Origin: Pseudomonadota bacterium
GTDB taxonomy: Bacteria > Myxococcota > Myxococcia > Myxococcales > Myxococcaceae
DNA: 64,000 nucleotides
Assembly: GCA_023426545.1 (NCBI GenBank)
Contig: JAFAAN010000095.1
Location: 77,574 to 141,573, forward strand
Direction: 5' to 3'
Below the pieces are notes generated by a model that was given only the letters and a program-made list of their open reading frames with translations, was not told the origin of the DNA and ran no database searches. Position 1 is the stretch's first letter. The number at the start of each line of letters is the position of its first letter. Position numbers and translations under genes: made by a program. Positions 17,146 to 29,500 of this stretch are shown piece after piece.

Positions 17146-19162
17146 GGCCGGCCACCTTACGCCAGCCGCCGCGCGCCGTGCGGCCCAGCACGCCGTCCAA
17201 CCATGCTTCCAGCGCCAGGGCGTCCGGCCCTTCACAGTCGCCCGAGCACGCGCGCAGCACCAGGCCATTGGCTTGCGGCCGATCCACCCACCAGCGTTGC
17301 CCGTCGAAGGCGCCCACGTCCTTCTCCTGGAGGATGCCCACGTGGGCGTCGGGGCCCATCTCCACCACGCCATCGGGGCGGATGCGGTACGCATCGAAGG
17401 CGCGGGGCGCGCCCGGCCAGTGCCCCGGGTCGAACACCTCCGGCAACACGTGCGTGAAGCCCGTCTCCGCGTACAGCGCCAGCGGGGGCAGCGCCTCGCC
17501 GCGAAGCAGCGGCGCCAGGGACACGCCGTCCACGTCGGGCAGGCGCGGCAGGCCGGACAGCTCCAGCAGTGTGGGCCCCACATCCACCAACCGGACCAGC
17601 GCGTCCACGGTCGCCGGCGCCGCTCCCCGCCCCCGCGGCGGCTTCACCGCCAGGAGGATGCGGTTCTCCTCCTCCGAGAGTCGGGCGCCATGCACGGGCG
17701 TGGCGCCCGCCAGGTCCTCGCGGTCCGCGTGGAAGCTCTCGCCATGGTCCGACAGCAGCACGATGAGTGCGTCGTCATACCGCCCGGCCCGGCGGAGCGC
17801 GTCCAGCAGCGTGCCCACCTGCGCGTCCGCCTGCGCGATGAGTTCCTCATAGAGCGCCTCGGCCCCCGCCCGGTTCCAGCCGCCCTTCGCCCCCGGTGAC
17901 ACCGGCGCGAAGTGCATGCGCAGCCGGCGCTCCAGCGGCTCCGACGCCGGCACGAAACGCCGGTAGAACGGGTGCACCGGGTCCCCCGGGAAGTGCGCCG
18001 CCGTCGCGTGGAAGGCGAACAGCGTGGGGCCCGCCCGGGCCTCATCCGCCAGCCGGGCCGCCAGCCGCTCCGAGTACCCCAGCGGGTCATGGATGCCCGC
18101 CAGCGCCCGGTTGTCGATGAACTCGGGCACCCAGGCGGCGCCCAGGGCATGGTCCGCGAAGAGTCCCAGCGCGCGGTAGCGCAGCTTCTCCAGCAAGAAG
18201 TTCACCGCGCCCCGCGGCGGCTGAAGGCGCGTCGCGAAGCCGGACGCGGGGCCCTCCGCGTGGAAGCGCGAGCAGTCAGTGGCGAAGACCGTACGCCACC
18301 CCGCCTGGGCGAAGGACTCGGGGAAGGTGCGCTGAAGCAGCATCCGCGCGTCGGACGTCAGCGAGTAGCGCACGCCCGTCTCGTGCGGCCACCGCGCGGT
18401 GAGCAGCGAGCGCCACGCCGGCTCCGTCTGGGCAATGGGCGTGTACGCACGGGTGAAGAGGGTGGCGTCCTCCAGCAGGCGCTCCACGTTGGGGGCCACC
18501 ACCCCCGAGCCACCCTGCGACTTCAGCCGGTCCGGCCGGAAGGCGTCGATGCCGATGACGACCACCAGCGGATGTGCCTCCCCACCCCGTCCCGCCGTGC
18601 CCCGCCCCACCGCCAGCACCACCGCCAGGCCGGCCGCCACCGCGCCCAGCCACAGGGCCCGGCGCCAGCGCCGGGTCCGAAAGACCCACACCGCGCCATG
18701 CCCCACCAGCCACGCCACCGCGAGGACACGCGGGTGCCAGGGCTCACCGTGGTCCACCAACCAGGCCAGCAGGGGACGCACTGCGGGCAGGTCATCGAAG
18801 AGCGCCGGCCGGGCAATGGCCCGATCCCACGCCAGCAGCCCGAACAGCACCAATCCCTGCCCCAGGGTCACCAGCACCCCACTCCGTCCCCAGGCACGCG
18901 CCAGGAGCGTCGCCGCCGCCGCGAGCACCGCGCCCGCGACGGCGTACACGGCCGCCACCCGCAGCAGCAGACCGGGGATGACGGGCCGCACGGCCGCCAT
19001 CAGCGCGGCGTAGGGCCCCTCCACGGGGATGTCCATGCCCACCACGCCCGAGCGGAGCAGCAGCCACGTCTCGCCAGCGAACAACAACAACCCCAGCGCG
19101 GCGCCGGCAAGCAGGCGCAGCAGCCAGGAGCGGAGGATGCCAGTCGAGGGGAGCACGGGCAT
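17027..19162 (-). CDS. Membrane sulfatase-fold hydrolase/transferase
   Basis: A 711-residue inner-membrane protein: about five N-terminal helices (residues 10-190) followed by an alkaline-phosphatase-fold domain beginning VVVIGIDAFRPDRL and containing LLSDHGESFHADRE. The formylglycine signature of true sulfatases (CxPSR) is missing; the nucleophile position reads PIAQTEPAWRS with a Thr, as in phosphoethanolamine or lipoteichoic acid synthase-type transferases (family knowledge). It may therefore modify a lipid or glycan headgroup rather than remove sulfate. The last about 38 residues overlap the thioesterase gene. It is transcribed away from the nuoC promoter region. Confidence 0.85.
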   Translation of the reverse strand: MPVLPSTGILRSWLLRLLAGAALGLLLFAGETWLLLRSGVVGMDIPVEGPYAALMAAVRPVIPGLLLRVAAVYAVAGAVLAAAATLLARAWGRSGVLVTLGQGLVLFGLLAWDRAIARPALFDDLPAVRPLLAWLVDHGEPWHPRVLAVAWLVGHGAVWVFRTRRWRRALWLGAVAAGLAVVLAVGRGTAGRGGEAHPLVVVIGIDAFRPDRLKSQGGSGVVAPNVERLLEDATLFTRAYTPIAQTEPAWRSLLTARWPHETGVRYSLTSDARMLLQRTFPESFAQAGWRTVFATDCSRFHAEGPASGFATRLQPPRGAVNFLLEKLRYRALGLFADHALGAAWVPEFIDNRALAGIHDPLGYSERLAARLADEARAGPTLFAFHATAAHFPGDPVHPFYRRFVPASEPLERRLRMHFAPVSPGAKGGWNRAGAEALYEELIAQADAQVGTLLDALRRAGRYDDALIVLLSDHGESFHADREDLAGATPVHGARLSEEENRILLAVKPPRGRGAAPATVDALVRLVDVGPTLLELSGLPRLPDVDGVSLAPLLRGEALPPLALYAETGFTHVLPEVFDPGHWPGAPRAFDAYRIRPDGVVEMGPDAHVGILQEKDVGAFDGQRWWVDRPQANGLVLRACSGDCEGPDALALEAWLDGVLGRTARGGWRKVAGHVDAPGHPQSSGTLRAPKQLLRLRPGQRPGAAHPQPRGG

Positions 19163-19410
19163 GACCTGGACTTCTATACTCGATTGCAACAGCCGGGTGC
19201 CGGGGCGAACCCGTCTATCCGATGTAACCCAGGCCCACCCCGGGAGGCGCCTGCTTCTGGTCACCTTGGCACCGGGTGTGGGACAGCCCGGCCCGTTCGT
19301 ATGGCCGGCTGATCCACCCAGCGTCCGGGTCACTGGTCGCCCTCCCGCCGGTTCCAGGGCAACGCCCGCTTCTGGGCCTTCTAAGTGGGCTACATGGCTG
19401 AGGGTTTACG

Positions 19411-19440
19411 TTGACGCACCCCTCGAGGGCTCCTTATAAA
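19411..19440 (+). promoter_or_regulatory. nuoC: Sigma-70 promoter of the nuoCDGHI block
   Basis: TTGACG (-35) at 19411-19416, an 18-bp spacer and TATAAA (-10) at 19435-19440 make a near-consensus promoter, striking in so GC-rich a sequence. Transcription would start near 19447, about 30 bp before the nuoC TTG. It lies in the 314-bp gap between the divergent sulfatase-fold gene and nuoC; I see nothing else in that gap. It also rules out the in-frame TTG at 19411 as the nuoC start. Confidence 0.7.
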
Positions 19441-19476
19441 GCCGCCGATTCTTCTCCCTTAGTCATTGGGGCCCCC

Positions 19477-20010
19477 TTGAGCACTTTCGCGTTGGACAGG
19501 GTCTCCGCCCAGCTCCCAGAGGCGGTGGCGGATCGCTACGTGGACAGGACTGGAGGCGCCTGGGCCGTCATCCATGCGGACTCGCTCCCGAAGGTCGCTG
19601 CGTTCTTGAAGAACGACCCGGAGCTGGAGTTCAAGCTGTTCGGTTCCATCGACGCCGTGGACCGGCTGCATCTGGCGGAGAACGACCCTCGCTTCGAGGT
19701 CGTCTACTTCCTCTACTCGCTCAAACGGCACGAGCACGTCCGGCTGAAGGTGCGGGTGAGCGAGTCCAATCCCGTGGTGCCCACCCTGTCGCCGCTCTTC
19801 AGGGGCGCCAACTGGTGGGAGCGGCTGACCTACGACTTCTACGGCATCCGCTTCGACGGGCACCCCGACCTGCGCCGCATCCTCCTCTATGAGGAGTTCC
19901 AGGGGCACCCCCTGCGCAAGGACTACGCGCTGCGCGACCGGCAGCCGCTCATCCCCGAGCGCCCCATCAAGGACATTTTCCGCGGTCCCGGCACCAGCGG
20001 GCTCTCCTGA
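19477..20010 (+). CDS. nuoC: NADH-quinone oxidoreductase subunit C
   Basis: A 177-residue NuoC (30-kDa) subunit of the peripheral arm. Signature segments are EVVYFLYSLKRHEHVRLKVRV, NWWERLTYDFYGIRFDGHPDLRRILL and the end block GHPLRKDY. The start is a TTG at 19477: the only earlier start in frame, TTG 19411, coincides with the -35 box of the promoter, and the TTG 19477 product begins like other NuoC proteins. GGGG lies about 6 bases ahead. NuoD follows after 12 bp as a separate gene. Confidence 0.92.
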   Translation: MSTFALDRVSAQLPEAVADRYVDRTGGAWAVIHADSLPKVAAFLKNDPELEFKLFGSIDAVDRLHLAENDPRFEVVYFLYSLKRHEHVRLKVRVSESNPVVPTLSPLFRGANWWERLTYDFYGIRFDGHPDLRRILLYEEFQGHPLRKDYALRDRQPLIPERPIKDIFRGPGTSGLS

Positions 20011-20022
20011 GCGAGGACATCC

Positions 20023-21266
20023 ATGGCTGACACCCTCAAGCCCGAAATGCCGAACCCCGACACCGACGCGTACGCCCACGAGTCGGACCTGGAGGCCCAC
20101 CTCCAGACCAAGCGGATGGTCATCAACATGGGCCCCTCCCACCCCGCCACGCACGGCACCGTGCGGCTGAAGGTGGAGCTCGAGGGCGAGACCATCGTCA
20201 AGATCGACCCCGAGATTGGCTTCCTGCACCGCGGCTTCCAGAAGAGCTGCGAGAACGTCACGTGGACGCAGTGCCTGCCCTACACGGACCGGCTCAACTA
20301 CCTGTCCGCGATGATGAACAACTTCGGGTTCCTCAACGCCGTGGAGAAGCTCATCGGCCTGGAGATTCCCGAGCGCGCCCAGTACATCCGCGTCATCGGC
20401 TCCGAGCTCCACCGCCTGACGGACCACCTGACGTGCGTGGGCGCCACCGGCCTGGAGATGGGCGGCTTCGCGCCGTTCCTCCTCGCCATGGAGTTCCGCG
20501 AGCTCATCCATGACCGCACCGCCGAGCTGACGGGCGCGCGCCTCACCACCAGCTTCGGCCGCGTGGGTGGCAGCAACCGCGACCTGCCCGAGGGGTGGAT
20601 TCCGCGCGTCCACAAGACGCTGGACCAGGGCCTGGTGCTGCTCGACGAGATGGAAGGCCTGCTGACGAACAACCGCATCTTCGTGGACCGCACGAAGGGC
20701 ACGGGGGTCATCAGCGCCGAGGATGCCATCGACTTCGGCTACACCGGCCCCGCCCTGCGCGCGTGCGGCGTGGACTACGACATCCGCAAGGCGAAGCCGT
20801 ACTGGGTCTACGACCGGCTCGACTTCGACATCCCGGTGGGCGAGCACGGCGACAACTACGACCGCTACCTCGTCCGGCTCGAGGAGATGCGCCAGTCCAT
20901 CCGCATCCTCCGCCAGGCCATGGACACCATCCCCGCGGGCCCCATCATTGTGGATGACTGGCGCATCGCGCTGCCGCCCAAGCCCGAGGTCTACGGCACC
21001 ATCGAAGGCGTGATGTCCCACTTCAAGCTGGTGATGGAGGGCATCCAGGTGCCCGCCGGCGAGGTGTACGACGCCACGGAGGCCTCCAACGGCGAGCTGG
21101 GCTGGTACCTGGTGAGCGACGGCCGCGGCCGTCCCTACAAGGTGCACGTGCGCGCGCCGGGCTTCCCGGTGCTCGCGGCGGTCCCGCACATCATCGAAGG
21201 CAAGATGCTCGCGGACCTCATCCCTACGTTTGACACCATCAACATGATCGGCGGCGAGGTCGAGCA

Positions 21267-21270
<4 letters not shown>
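20023..21270 (+). CDS. nuoD: NADH-quinone oxidoreductase subunit D
   Basis: A 415-residue NuoD (49-kDa) subunit lining the quinone pocket. Family motifs: INMGPSHPATHGTVRL near residue 34 with the quinone-binding His, EIGFLHRGFQKS, and the C-terminal VPHIIEGKMLADLIPTFDTINMIGGEVEQ, close to the usual D-P-V-I-G-E/D-R ending but with EVEQ here. An N-terminal extension of about 30 residues precedes the first motif. Its stop overlaps the nuoG GTG start by 3 bases (GTGA), implying coupled translation. Confidence 0.97.
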
Positions 21271-23147
<1,877 letters not shown>

Positions 23148-23149
23148 TC

Positions 23150-24589
<1,440 letters not shown>

Positions 24590-24631
24590 GCCGCAGCTTT
24601 CGGCCCCAGCATCCGGGAATCGAGAACCATC

Positions 24632-25393
24632 ATGGCCTACAAGGTAAGCAAGGACCCTCGCACGGACATCCGCGAGCGGACCTACGTGCCCAACCTGCTC
24701 CGCGGCTTGGGCATCACGGCGAAGCACTTCTTCCGCAACCTCTTCGGGACGCGTGACACCAACACGCAGGTGGTGGACCGCACCGGCACCAGCCTGATGA
24801 CGACGGTGGCGTACCCCGAGGAGAAGCCCATCTACCCCGAGGGCTACCGCGGCCTGCACCGCCTGGTTCCGCGTGAGGACGGCAAGCCGCGCTGCGTGGC
24901 TTGCTACATGTGCGCCACCATCTGCCCGGCGCAGTGCATCTACATCGAGGCGGGCGAGTACTCGGAGGACGATCCGGACTCCGAGGACCGCGTCATCGAG
25001 AAGTACCCCACCCAGTTCGTCATCGACGAGCTGCGGTGCATCGTGTGCGGCCTCTGCGTGGATGCGTGCCCCAAGGACGCCATCCGCATGGACACGTACA
25101 TGCACACCCCGCCCGAGTACACGCGGCAGAACTTCGTCTACGACATCCCGAAGCTGCTCAAGGGCGCGCCCGTCTCGCACCCGTCGGACCCGTGGAACAA
25201 GCGCGAGGGCTCCGAGGAGCCGCACCACGTCCACAAGGAAGCCCACACGCGCATCGGCGAGGGCCTGGTGGAGCTGAAGCTGCCTCACGGGGACCACGGC
25301 CACGGCAAGGCCCTTCCCGCGGCCGCCCACGGCGCCCCCCAGGCGGTCGTCACGCAGCAGGGCCCCATCCAGGTGACGAAGTTCATCAAGTGA
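24632..25393 (+). CDS. nuoI: NADH-quinone oxidoreductase subunit I with His-rich tail
   Basis: A 253-residue NuoI (TYKY), the two-[4Fe-4S] ferredoxin subunit that passes electrons to NuoB. The cluster motifs are Cys88-x2-Cys-x2-Cys-x3-Cys98 and Cys136-x2-Cys-x2-Cys-x3-Cys146. The last about 80 residues extend beyond the usual family end and contain HGDHGHGKALPAAAHGAP. It is the last complex I gene of this block; a hairpin terminator follows. No nuoJ or later gene is present. Confidence 0.96.
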   Translation: MAYKVSKDPRTDIRERTYVPNLLRGLGITAKHFFRNLFGTRDTNTQVVDRTGTSLMTTVAYPEEKPIYPEGYRGLHRLVPREDGKPRCVACYMCATICPAQCIYIEAGEYSEDDPDSEDRVIEKYPTQFVIDELRCIVCGLCVDACPKDAIRMDTYMHTPPEYTRQNFVYDIPKLLKGAPVSHPSDPWNKREGSEEPHHVHKEAHTRIGEGLVELKLPHGDHGHGKALPAAAHGAPQAVVTQQGPIQVTKFIK

Positions 25394-25435
25394 GTCCAGA
25401 TTCCCTGTGAGGCCCGAGGGGCCCCAGCAGGATTC

Positions 25436-25482
25436 CCGGCCCGCCCTCCCGCGTTGAAGCGGAAGGCGGGCCGGCGCTTTTT
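25436..25482 (+). terminator. nuoI: Rho-independent terminator of the nuo block
   Basis: CCGGCCCGCC at 25436-25445 pairs with GGCGGGCCGG at 25465-25474; the 19-base loop contains further short pairing. Five T's follow at 25478-25482. It lies 42 bp past the nuoI stop and is a strong intrinsic terminator for the nuoCDGHI transcript. Confidence 0.85.
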
Positions 25483-25587
25483 CAGGGGGCTGGTGGTGAG
25501 GCTGAACCTCTTCAATACGTGTGGTTGTGGCCCGCGCGCCGAGCCCCCTCCGGGGCCGCGTGGGCCCGTCCCCCAGGAGGCGCGGCC

Positions 25588-25953
25588 GTGAAGCGCTACC
25601 GCCTGTCGGTCTGCAAGGGCTCCAGTTGCAAGGCGGGCGGCGCGGACGCCGTCTACGCCGAGGCCCGGGACGCGCTGTCGGGCCAGGGGCTGGTGCCGCG
25701 CTGCGAGCTGCACCGGGGCGGCTGCTACGGCTTCTGCCACATGGGGCCCAACGTCGTCGTGCGCGAGGACACGGGCCGCAAGCGGGACCCGCTGTCGCCG
25801 GAGGACTACCAGCTGATGGGCTGGCCGGGCGAGGTGTACTACTCGGCGATGACGCCGGAGAAGATGCGCCGCGTGGTGACGGAGCACATCGCGAAGGACG
25901 CCCCCGTGAAGGAGCTCTTCGGCCAGCCGGACTCGGACGGCGGCGACGAGTGA
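25588..25953 (+). CDS. Thioredoxin-like [2Fe-2S] ferredoxin
   Basis: A 121-residue thioredoxin-fold ferredoxin of the Clostridial-Shethna/NuoE-domain type. Four ligands are visible as C-x4-C (Cys9, Cys14 in VCKGSSCKAG) and C-x3-C (Cys46, Cys50 in GGCYGFCHMGPNVV). The start is GTG 25588 behind a perfect AGGAGG seven bases ahead; a longer open frame extends upstream but has no support. It is separated from nuoI by the terminator, so it is probably transcribed on its own. It may stand in for a NuoE-like electron donor (inference). Confidence 0.88.
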   Translation: MKRYRLSVCKGSSCKAGGADAVYAEARDALSGQGLVPRCELHRGGCYGFCHMGPNVVVREDTGRKRDPLSPEDYQLMGWPGEVYYSAMTPEKMRRVVTEHIAKDAPVKELFGQPDSDGGDE

Positions 25954-25954
25954 C

Positions 25955-28561
25955 TCACGCCGCCGCGGCGCCGGGCCCGCCCTCCTCCTCGCCGTGCGCG
26001 CCGTCCCAGTCCGCGGGCGGCGGCGTGACGAGGAAGCGGGCGCAGCGCCCCGTGTAGAGGGCCGCGACGGTGTCCTGGTACTCGTGCGAGGCGCGCTCGA
26101 AGAGGGCGTGCGCCTCCGCGAAGCGCCGCTGGTGGTAGGCCGTGAGGGCCTGCTCGTGGAGCGCGAGCTGCGCCTGCATGCGCGGGGTGAGCTCTCCGCG
26201 GCGCGCCACCAGCTCATGCACGCGCACCGGCTGCGCCCGGCCCTTGAAGCGCACGTGGTCCACCACGCGGAAGACATAGCTGCCGCTGGCGAGCTGTGAG
26301 GTCGTGTCCCCGGCCAGCACGTAGGTGCCGTAGACCTTGTTGAGGGTCTCCAGGCGCGACGCGAGCCCCACCGCGTCCCCGAGCACGGTGTAGTTGGACT
26401 TCAGCTCGCTGCCCAGGTCGCCCACCACCAGCTCGCCGGTGTTCACCGCGGCGCGGAACGTGAGGCGGTGGCCGTACTTCTTCTCCCAGGCGCCCTGCCG
26501 CTCGGCCAGCACCTCGCGCATCTTCAGCGCGGCCTCGCAGGCCAGGTGCGCGTGGCGGTCCGTGCGCACCGGCGCGCCCCAGAAGGCCAACACCGAGTCG
26601 CCGATGTACTTGTCCACCTGCCCCGCCGTGGCCCGCACCACCGCGGAGATTTCCGTCAGGTACTCGTTGAAGAGGCCCACGAGCTGCTCGGGCGGCAGGC
26701 TCTTCGACAAGCGCGTGAAGCCCTCGATGTCGCAGACGTACACGGACATCTGCCGGCGCTCCGGGCGCATCAGGCTCAAGTCGCGCGCCACCAGCCGCGC
26801 CACGTCCGGGCTGACGTACCGGCCGAGCGCGTTGTGCACGAAGTCGCGAATCTGCCGCTCCGTGCCGTACGCGTACCGGAGGGTGACGACGAAGGCGCCC
26901 ACCATGGCCAGCAGCGGCCCCGCCATGGCCACCCAGAGCCGCTGCTCGACGAAGACGTACGCGGCCCCAGCGGCATACGCGGCCCCCGCGGCCACGAGGA
27001 AGCCGACGTAGAGCACGGCGCCGCGCACCGAGCGCAGCAGGAAGCTGAGCGACAGCGCGAGGAACGCGCCCACGAAGGCCAGGCCCACGGTGAGCAGCAG
27101 GTCCAGGTCCGGCGAGGCGCGGGAGATGCCCTCCGAGCGGAGGATGTTGGCCAGCGCCTGGCCCAGGATGGCGCCCCCCGGCGTCTCCGCGCCAATGGGC
27201 GTGGGGCGCACGTGGCCGGGCGCCCCCGCGGTCCGCGTCAGGACGACGGTGCGGCCCTCCAGGTCGTTCTCGAAGCGCGCGGGGCGCTCGTCCTCCACGT
27301 CGAAGACGTTGAGCAGCACGTTCCAGGCGCGGATGGAGCGGGACAACGAGCCGCGCGAGCCCCGGCCCGCGTTGGGGGCATCCCAGCGCAGCAGGCTGAG
27401 ACCCGAGGGGCTCATGGGAAAGGCGTACTGGTCCCCCACGTGCAACTTGCCGCCGGCGTAGCGGAGCGAGCGCGTCCCGGCCAGCCGCATCGCCGCGGCC
27501 AGCGGCAGCGACGGCAGGATGTGGCGCTTGCCGCGCACGCTGTAGCTCACGAGATGGGGAATGGCGCGCACCTGCCCGTCCAGGTCCGCCAGGAGCGTCG
27601 ACGCGCCGAAGCCGCTGCCAGCGCCCAGCAGCGGCACCACGGGGTGCTGGAGCTGGCGCAGCTCGACGAGGTTCGCCGCGTCCAGCCCCTCCACCTCGAC
27701 CTCCGCCAGCGCGACGAACAGCTCCGTGGGCCCCACGCGGTACGCGTCATCCGCGGCGCGGCGCTCCTCGAGGATGGGCGCCGTGGCCCCCAGGCGCGCA
27801 CCGAGCGCCCTGCCGTCCGCCTCGTCCGTCGCCCCGCCCCACACCTCCACCTGGCTTCCCGCCGGGAGGATGAAGGCGGGACGCTGTGCCGCGAGCACCA
27901 CCTGTGCCCGCGCATGGGCGTCCCTGGGCGTGTCATACACCCCCAGCCTCACGCGGTAGGGCCAGAGCCGGTTGGCCGGGGGCAGCACGCGCGAGCCCTG
28001 CGACTCCCAGGAAAAGGCGAGCAGCGCGCGGCCGGGGTCCTTCTCCAGCAGGGCGGCGAAGGCGGCGTCGTCACAGGAAGGCCCCTGGGGCGCCGCTGAC
28101 GACGCCGGGGCGCACGCGTTGGGGCTGAGGTCCGTGAAGGGAAGGTCCACGAGGACGAGCAGCGCGCCCTCCTGAACCAGCCTGCGCACCAGCCGCCCCA
28201 CGAGCTGGCGGGGCCAGGGCTGCATCGCCACGCCCGGGCGGACGTCCTGCCGCGCCTCGGCCAGTGTCTCGTCGTCGATGGCGATGACCACCGCCTCGTC
28301 CGGCCGTTCGGAGCGCTCACCGAGCACGCGCACGCGCCAGTCGTAGGTAATGCGCTCCCAGCCCTCCAGCCAGCCCTGCGCGGCTTGCACCGCCGCGGAA
28401 GGCACCCACGCCCCCGCGGGCTCCCGGGGCGCCATGACGCCCGCCGGGCGAAGGTACACGAGCAGCCCCAGCACACCGCCGAAGAGGAGGGCCATCAACA
28501 GGGAGACGCCAAGCCGCTTCAGGAAGCGCCGGCCTGCGGAGTGAACGCGGTGACCTTGCAC
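25955..28561 (-). CDS. CHASE2-domain adenylate/guanylate cyclase
   Basis: An 868-residue class III cyclase. After a GTG start and an N-terminal membrane helix (VSLLMALLFGGVLGLLVYL) comes a CHASE2 sensor domain of about 400 residues (VVIAIDDETLAEARQ), three transmembrane helices around 475-575 and a catalytic domain from residue 605. Metal-binding Asp611 (VCDIEGFTRL) and Asp655 (KYIGDSVLAFWG) are both present, and VLGDAVGLASRLETL is the substrate-binding end. It would make cAMP or cGMP in response to a periplasmic signal. A Crp-type regulator and a phosphodiesterase-like gene lie 20 kb away. Confidence 0.93.
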   Translation of the reverse strand: MQGHRVHSAGRRFLKRLGVSLLMALLFGGVLGLLVYLRPAGVMAPREPAGAWVPSAAVQAAQGWLEGWERITYDWRVRVLGERSERPDEAVVIAIDDETLAEARQDVRPGVAMQPWPRQLVGRLVRRLVQEGALLVLVDLPFTDLSPNACAPASSAAPQGPSCDDAAFAALLEKDPGRALLAFSWESQGSRVLPPANRLWPYRVRLGVYDTPRDAHARAQVVLAAQRPAFILPAGSQVEVWGGATDEADGRALGARLGATAPILEERRAADDAYRVGPTELFVALAEVEVEGLDAANLVELRQLQHPVVPLLGAGSGFGASTLLADLDGQVRAIPHLVSYSVRGKRHILPSLPLAAAMRLAGTRSLRYAGGKLHVGDQYAFPMSPSGLSLLRWDAPNAGRGSRGSLSRSIRAWNVLLNVFDVEDERPARFENDLEGRTVVLTRTAGAPGHVRPTPIGAETPGGAILGQALANILRSEGISRASPDLDLLLTVGLAFVGAFLALSLSFLLRSVRGAVLYVGFLVAAGAAYAAGAAYVFVEQRLWVAMAGPLLAMVGAFVVTLRYAYGTERQIRDFVHNALGRYVSPDVARLVARDLSLMRPERRQMSVYVCDIEGFTRLSKSLPPEQLVGLFNEYLTEISAVVRATAGQVDKYIGDSVLAFWGAPVRTDRHAHLACEAALKMREVLAERQGAWEKKYGHRLTFRAAVNTGELVVGDLGSELKSNYTVLGDAVGLASRLETLNKVYGTYVLAGDTTSQLASGSYVFRVVDHVRFKGRAQPVRVHELVARRGELTPRMQAQLALHEQALTAYHQRRFAEAHALFERASHEYQDTVAALYTGRCARFLVTPPPADWDGAHGEEEGGPGAAAA

Positions 28562-28638
28562 GGGTACGCCGGAGGATACCCCGAGACGGGGCCGCGCGAG
28601 GCCGTCCTTCGGCGCGTGCCTGCTATGCTCACGGCACC

Positions 28639-29490
28639 ATGAAACGCCTCCTGGTGTCCGCCGCGTTCGCCGCCTCCTCCCTCGCCCTGCTGGCTTGCGA
28701 CCTGGAAAAGCTCACCGCCGAGCACGTCATGGTGGGAACCCTCCTCTCCACGCCGGAGGTGGAGGTCTCCGCCTCGGCGCTCGCGGGATTCGACGCGGGC
28801 ACCTTCGGCCCCGACGGCGGCGACGTGCTCGCCCTGCCCGCGCAGACGGCGGCCATCGTCTTCTTCGGCAGCCGGACCGGGGAGGACTCGCAGCCCTCCG
28901 GCCTGTCGGGCGCCGCCGTCACCGTGCAGCCGGTGGGTGGACAGGCCACGGCGCTGACGGATGAAGGCGCGGGCAACTACAGCCGGACCAGCGTGGGCTC
29001 GTCGGACTTCGAATACCAGTCCGGCGCCACGTACCAGTTCATCGCCACCCGGGGTGGCACGCGCTACGTGGGGCAGGTGGACAACGCGCCGCTGAAGGAG
29101 ACCATCAACGCGCTCCACCCGCCCGAGGGCTTCCTCCGCATCGACGCGCGCACGCCCTTCTCGTTCGACCGGCCAGCGCCGCCGGCGAACACCGACCGCA
29201 CGCTGGGCTTCGTCACCGTGGTGCCGCTGAGCGCCGAGGGCGCGCAGGGCGAGCCGACGTACACCAACCTCCCCTCCACGCCACTCCAGTTCCTCCAGCT
29301 CGTGGGGCTGCCGGGGCCGTACCGCGAGGCGCGGGTGACGATTCCCGGGGACGCGTTCCCCGAGCGTGAGCAGACCTACCTCATCATCTTCCACGCCGTG
29401 CGCATGGGCGGCGCCGAGTCGAGCAACCTGTTCCTGGGCAGCGCGTTGCTCGCGGGCACCGCCGAGGTGGGCGTGGTGCGGACGCGGTAG
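28639..29490 (+). CDS. Lipoprotein of unknown function
   Basis: A 283-residue protein starting with a lipoprotein signal and lipobox LALLAC at residues 15-20, followed by a segment with beta-sandwich-like strands (AAVTVQPVGG, FEYQSGATYQFIA, ARVTIPGDAF). I recognise no family. It is divergent from the adenylate cyclase gene and ends 10 bp before a convergent coiled-coil gene. Its likely site is the outer membrane, following usual lipoprotein sorting. Confidence 0.75.
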   Translation: MKRLLVSAAFAASSLALLACDLEKLTAEHVMVGTLLSTPEVEVSASALAGFDAGTFGPDGGDVLALPAQTAAIVFFGSRTGEDSQPSGLSGAAVTVQPVGGQATALTDEGAGNYSRTSVGSSDFEYQSGATYQFIATRGGTRYVGQVDNAPLKETINALHPPEGFLRIDARTPFSFDRPAPPANTDRTLGFVTVVPLSAEGAQGEPTYTNLPSTPLQFLQLVGLPGPYREARVTIPGDAFPEREQTYLIIFHAVRMGGAESSNLFLGSALLAGTAEVGVVRTR

Positions 29491-29500
29491 CGCCCGGCCC

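Noticed and set aside
19411..19476. Longer nuoC start at TTG 19411
   Set aside because: This TTG is the -35 box of the nuoC promoter, so it is upstream of the transcript.
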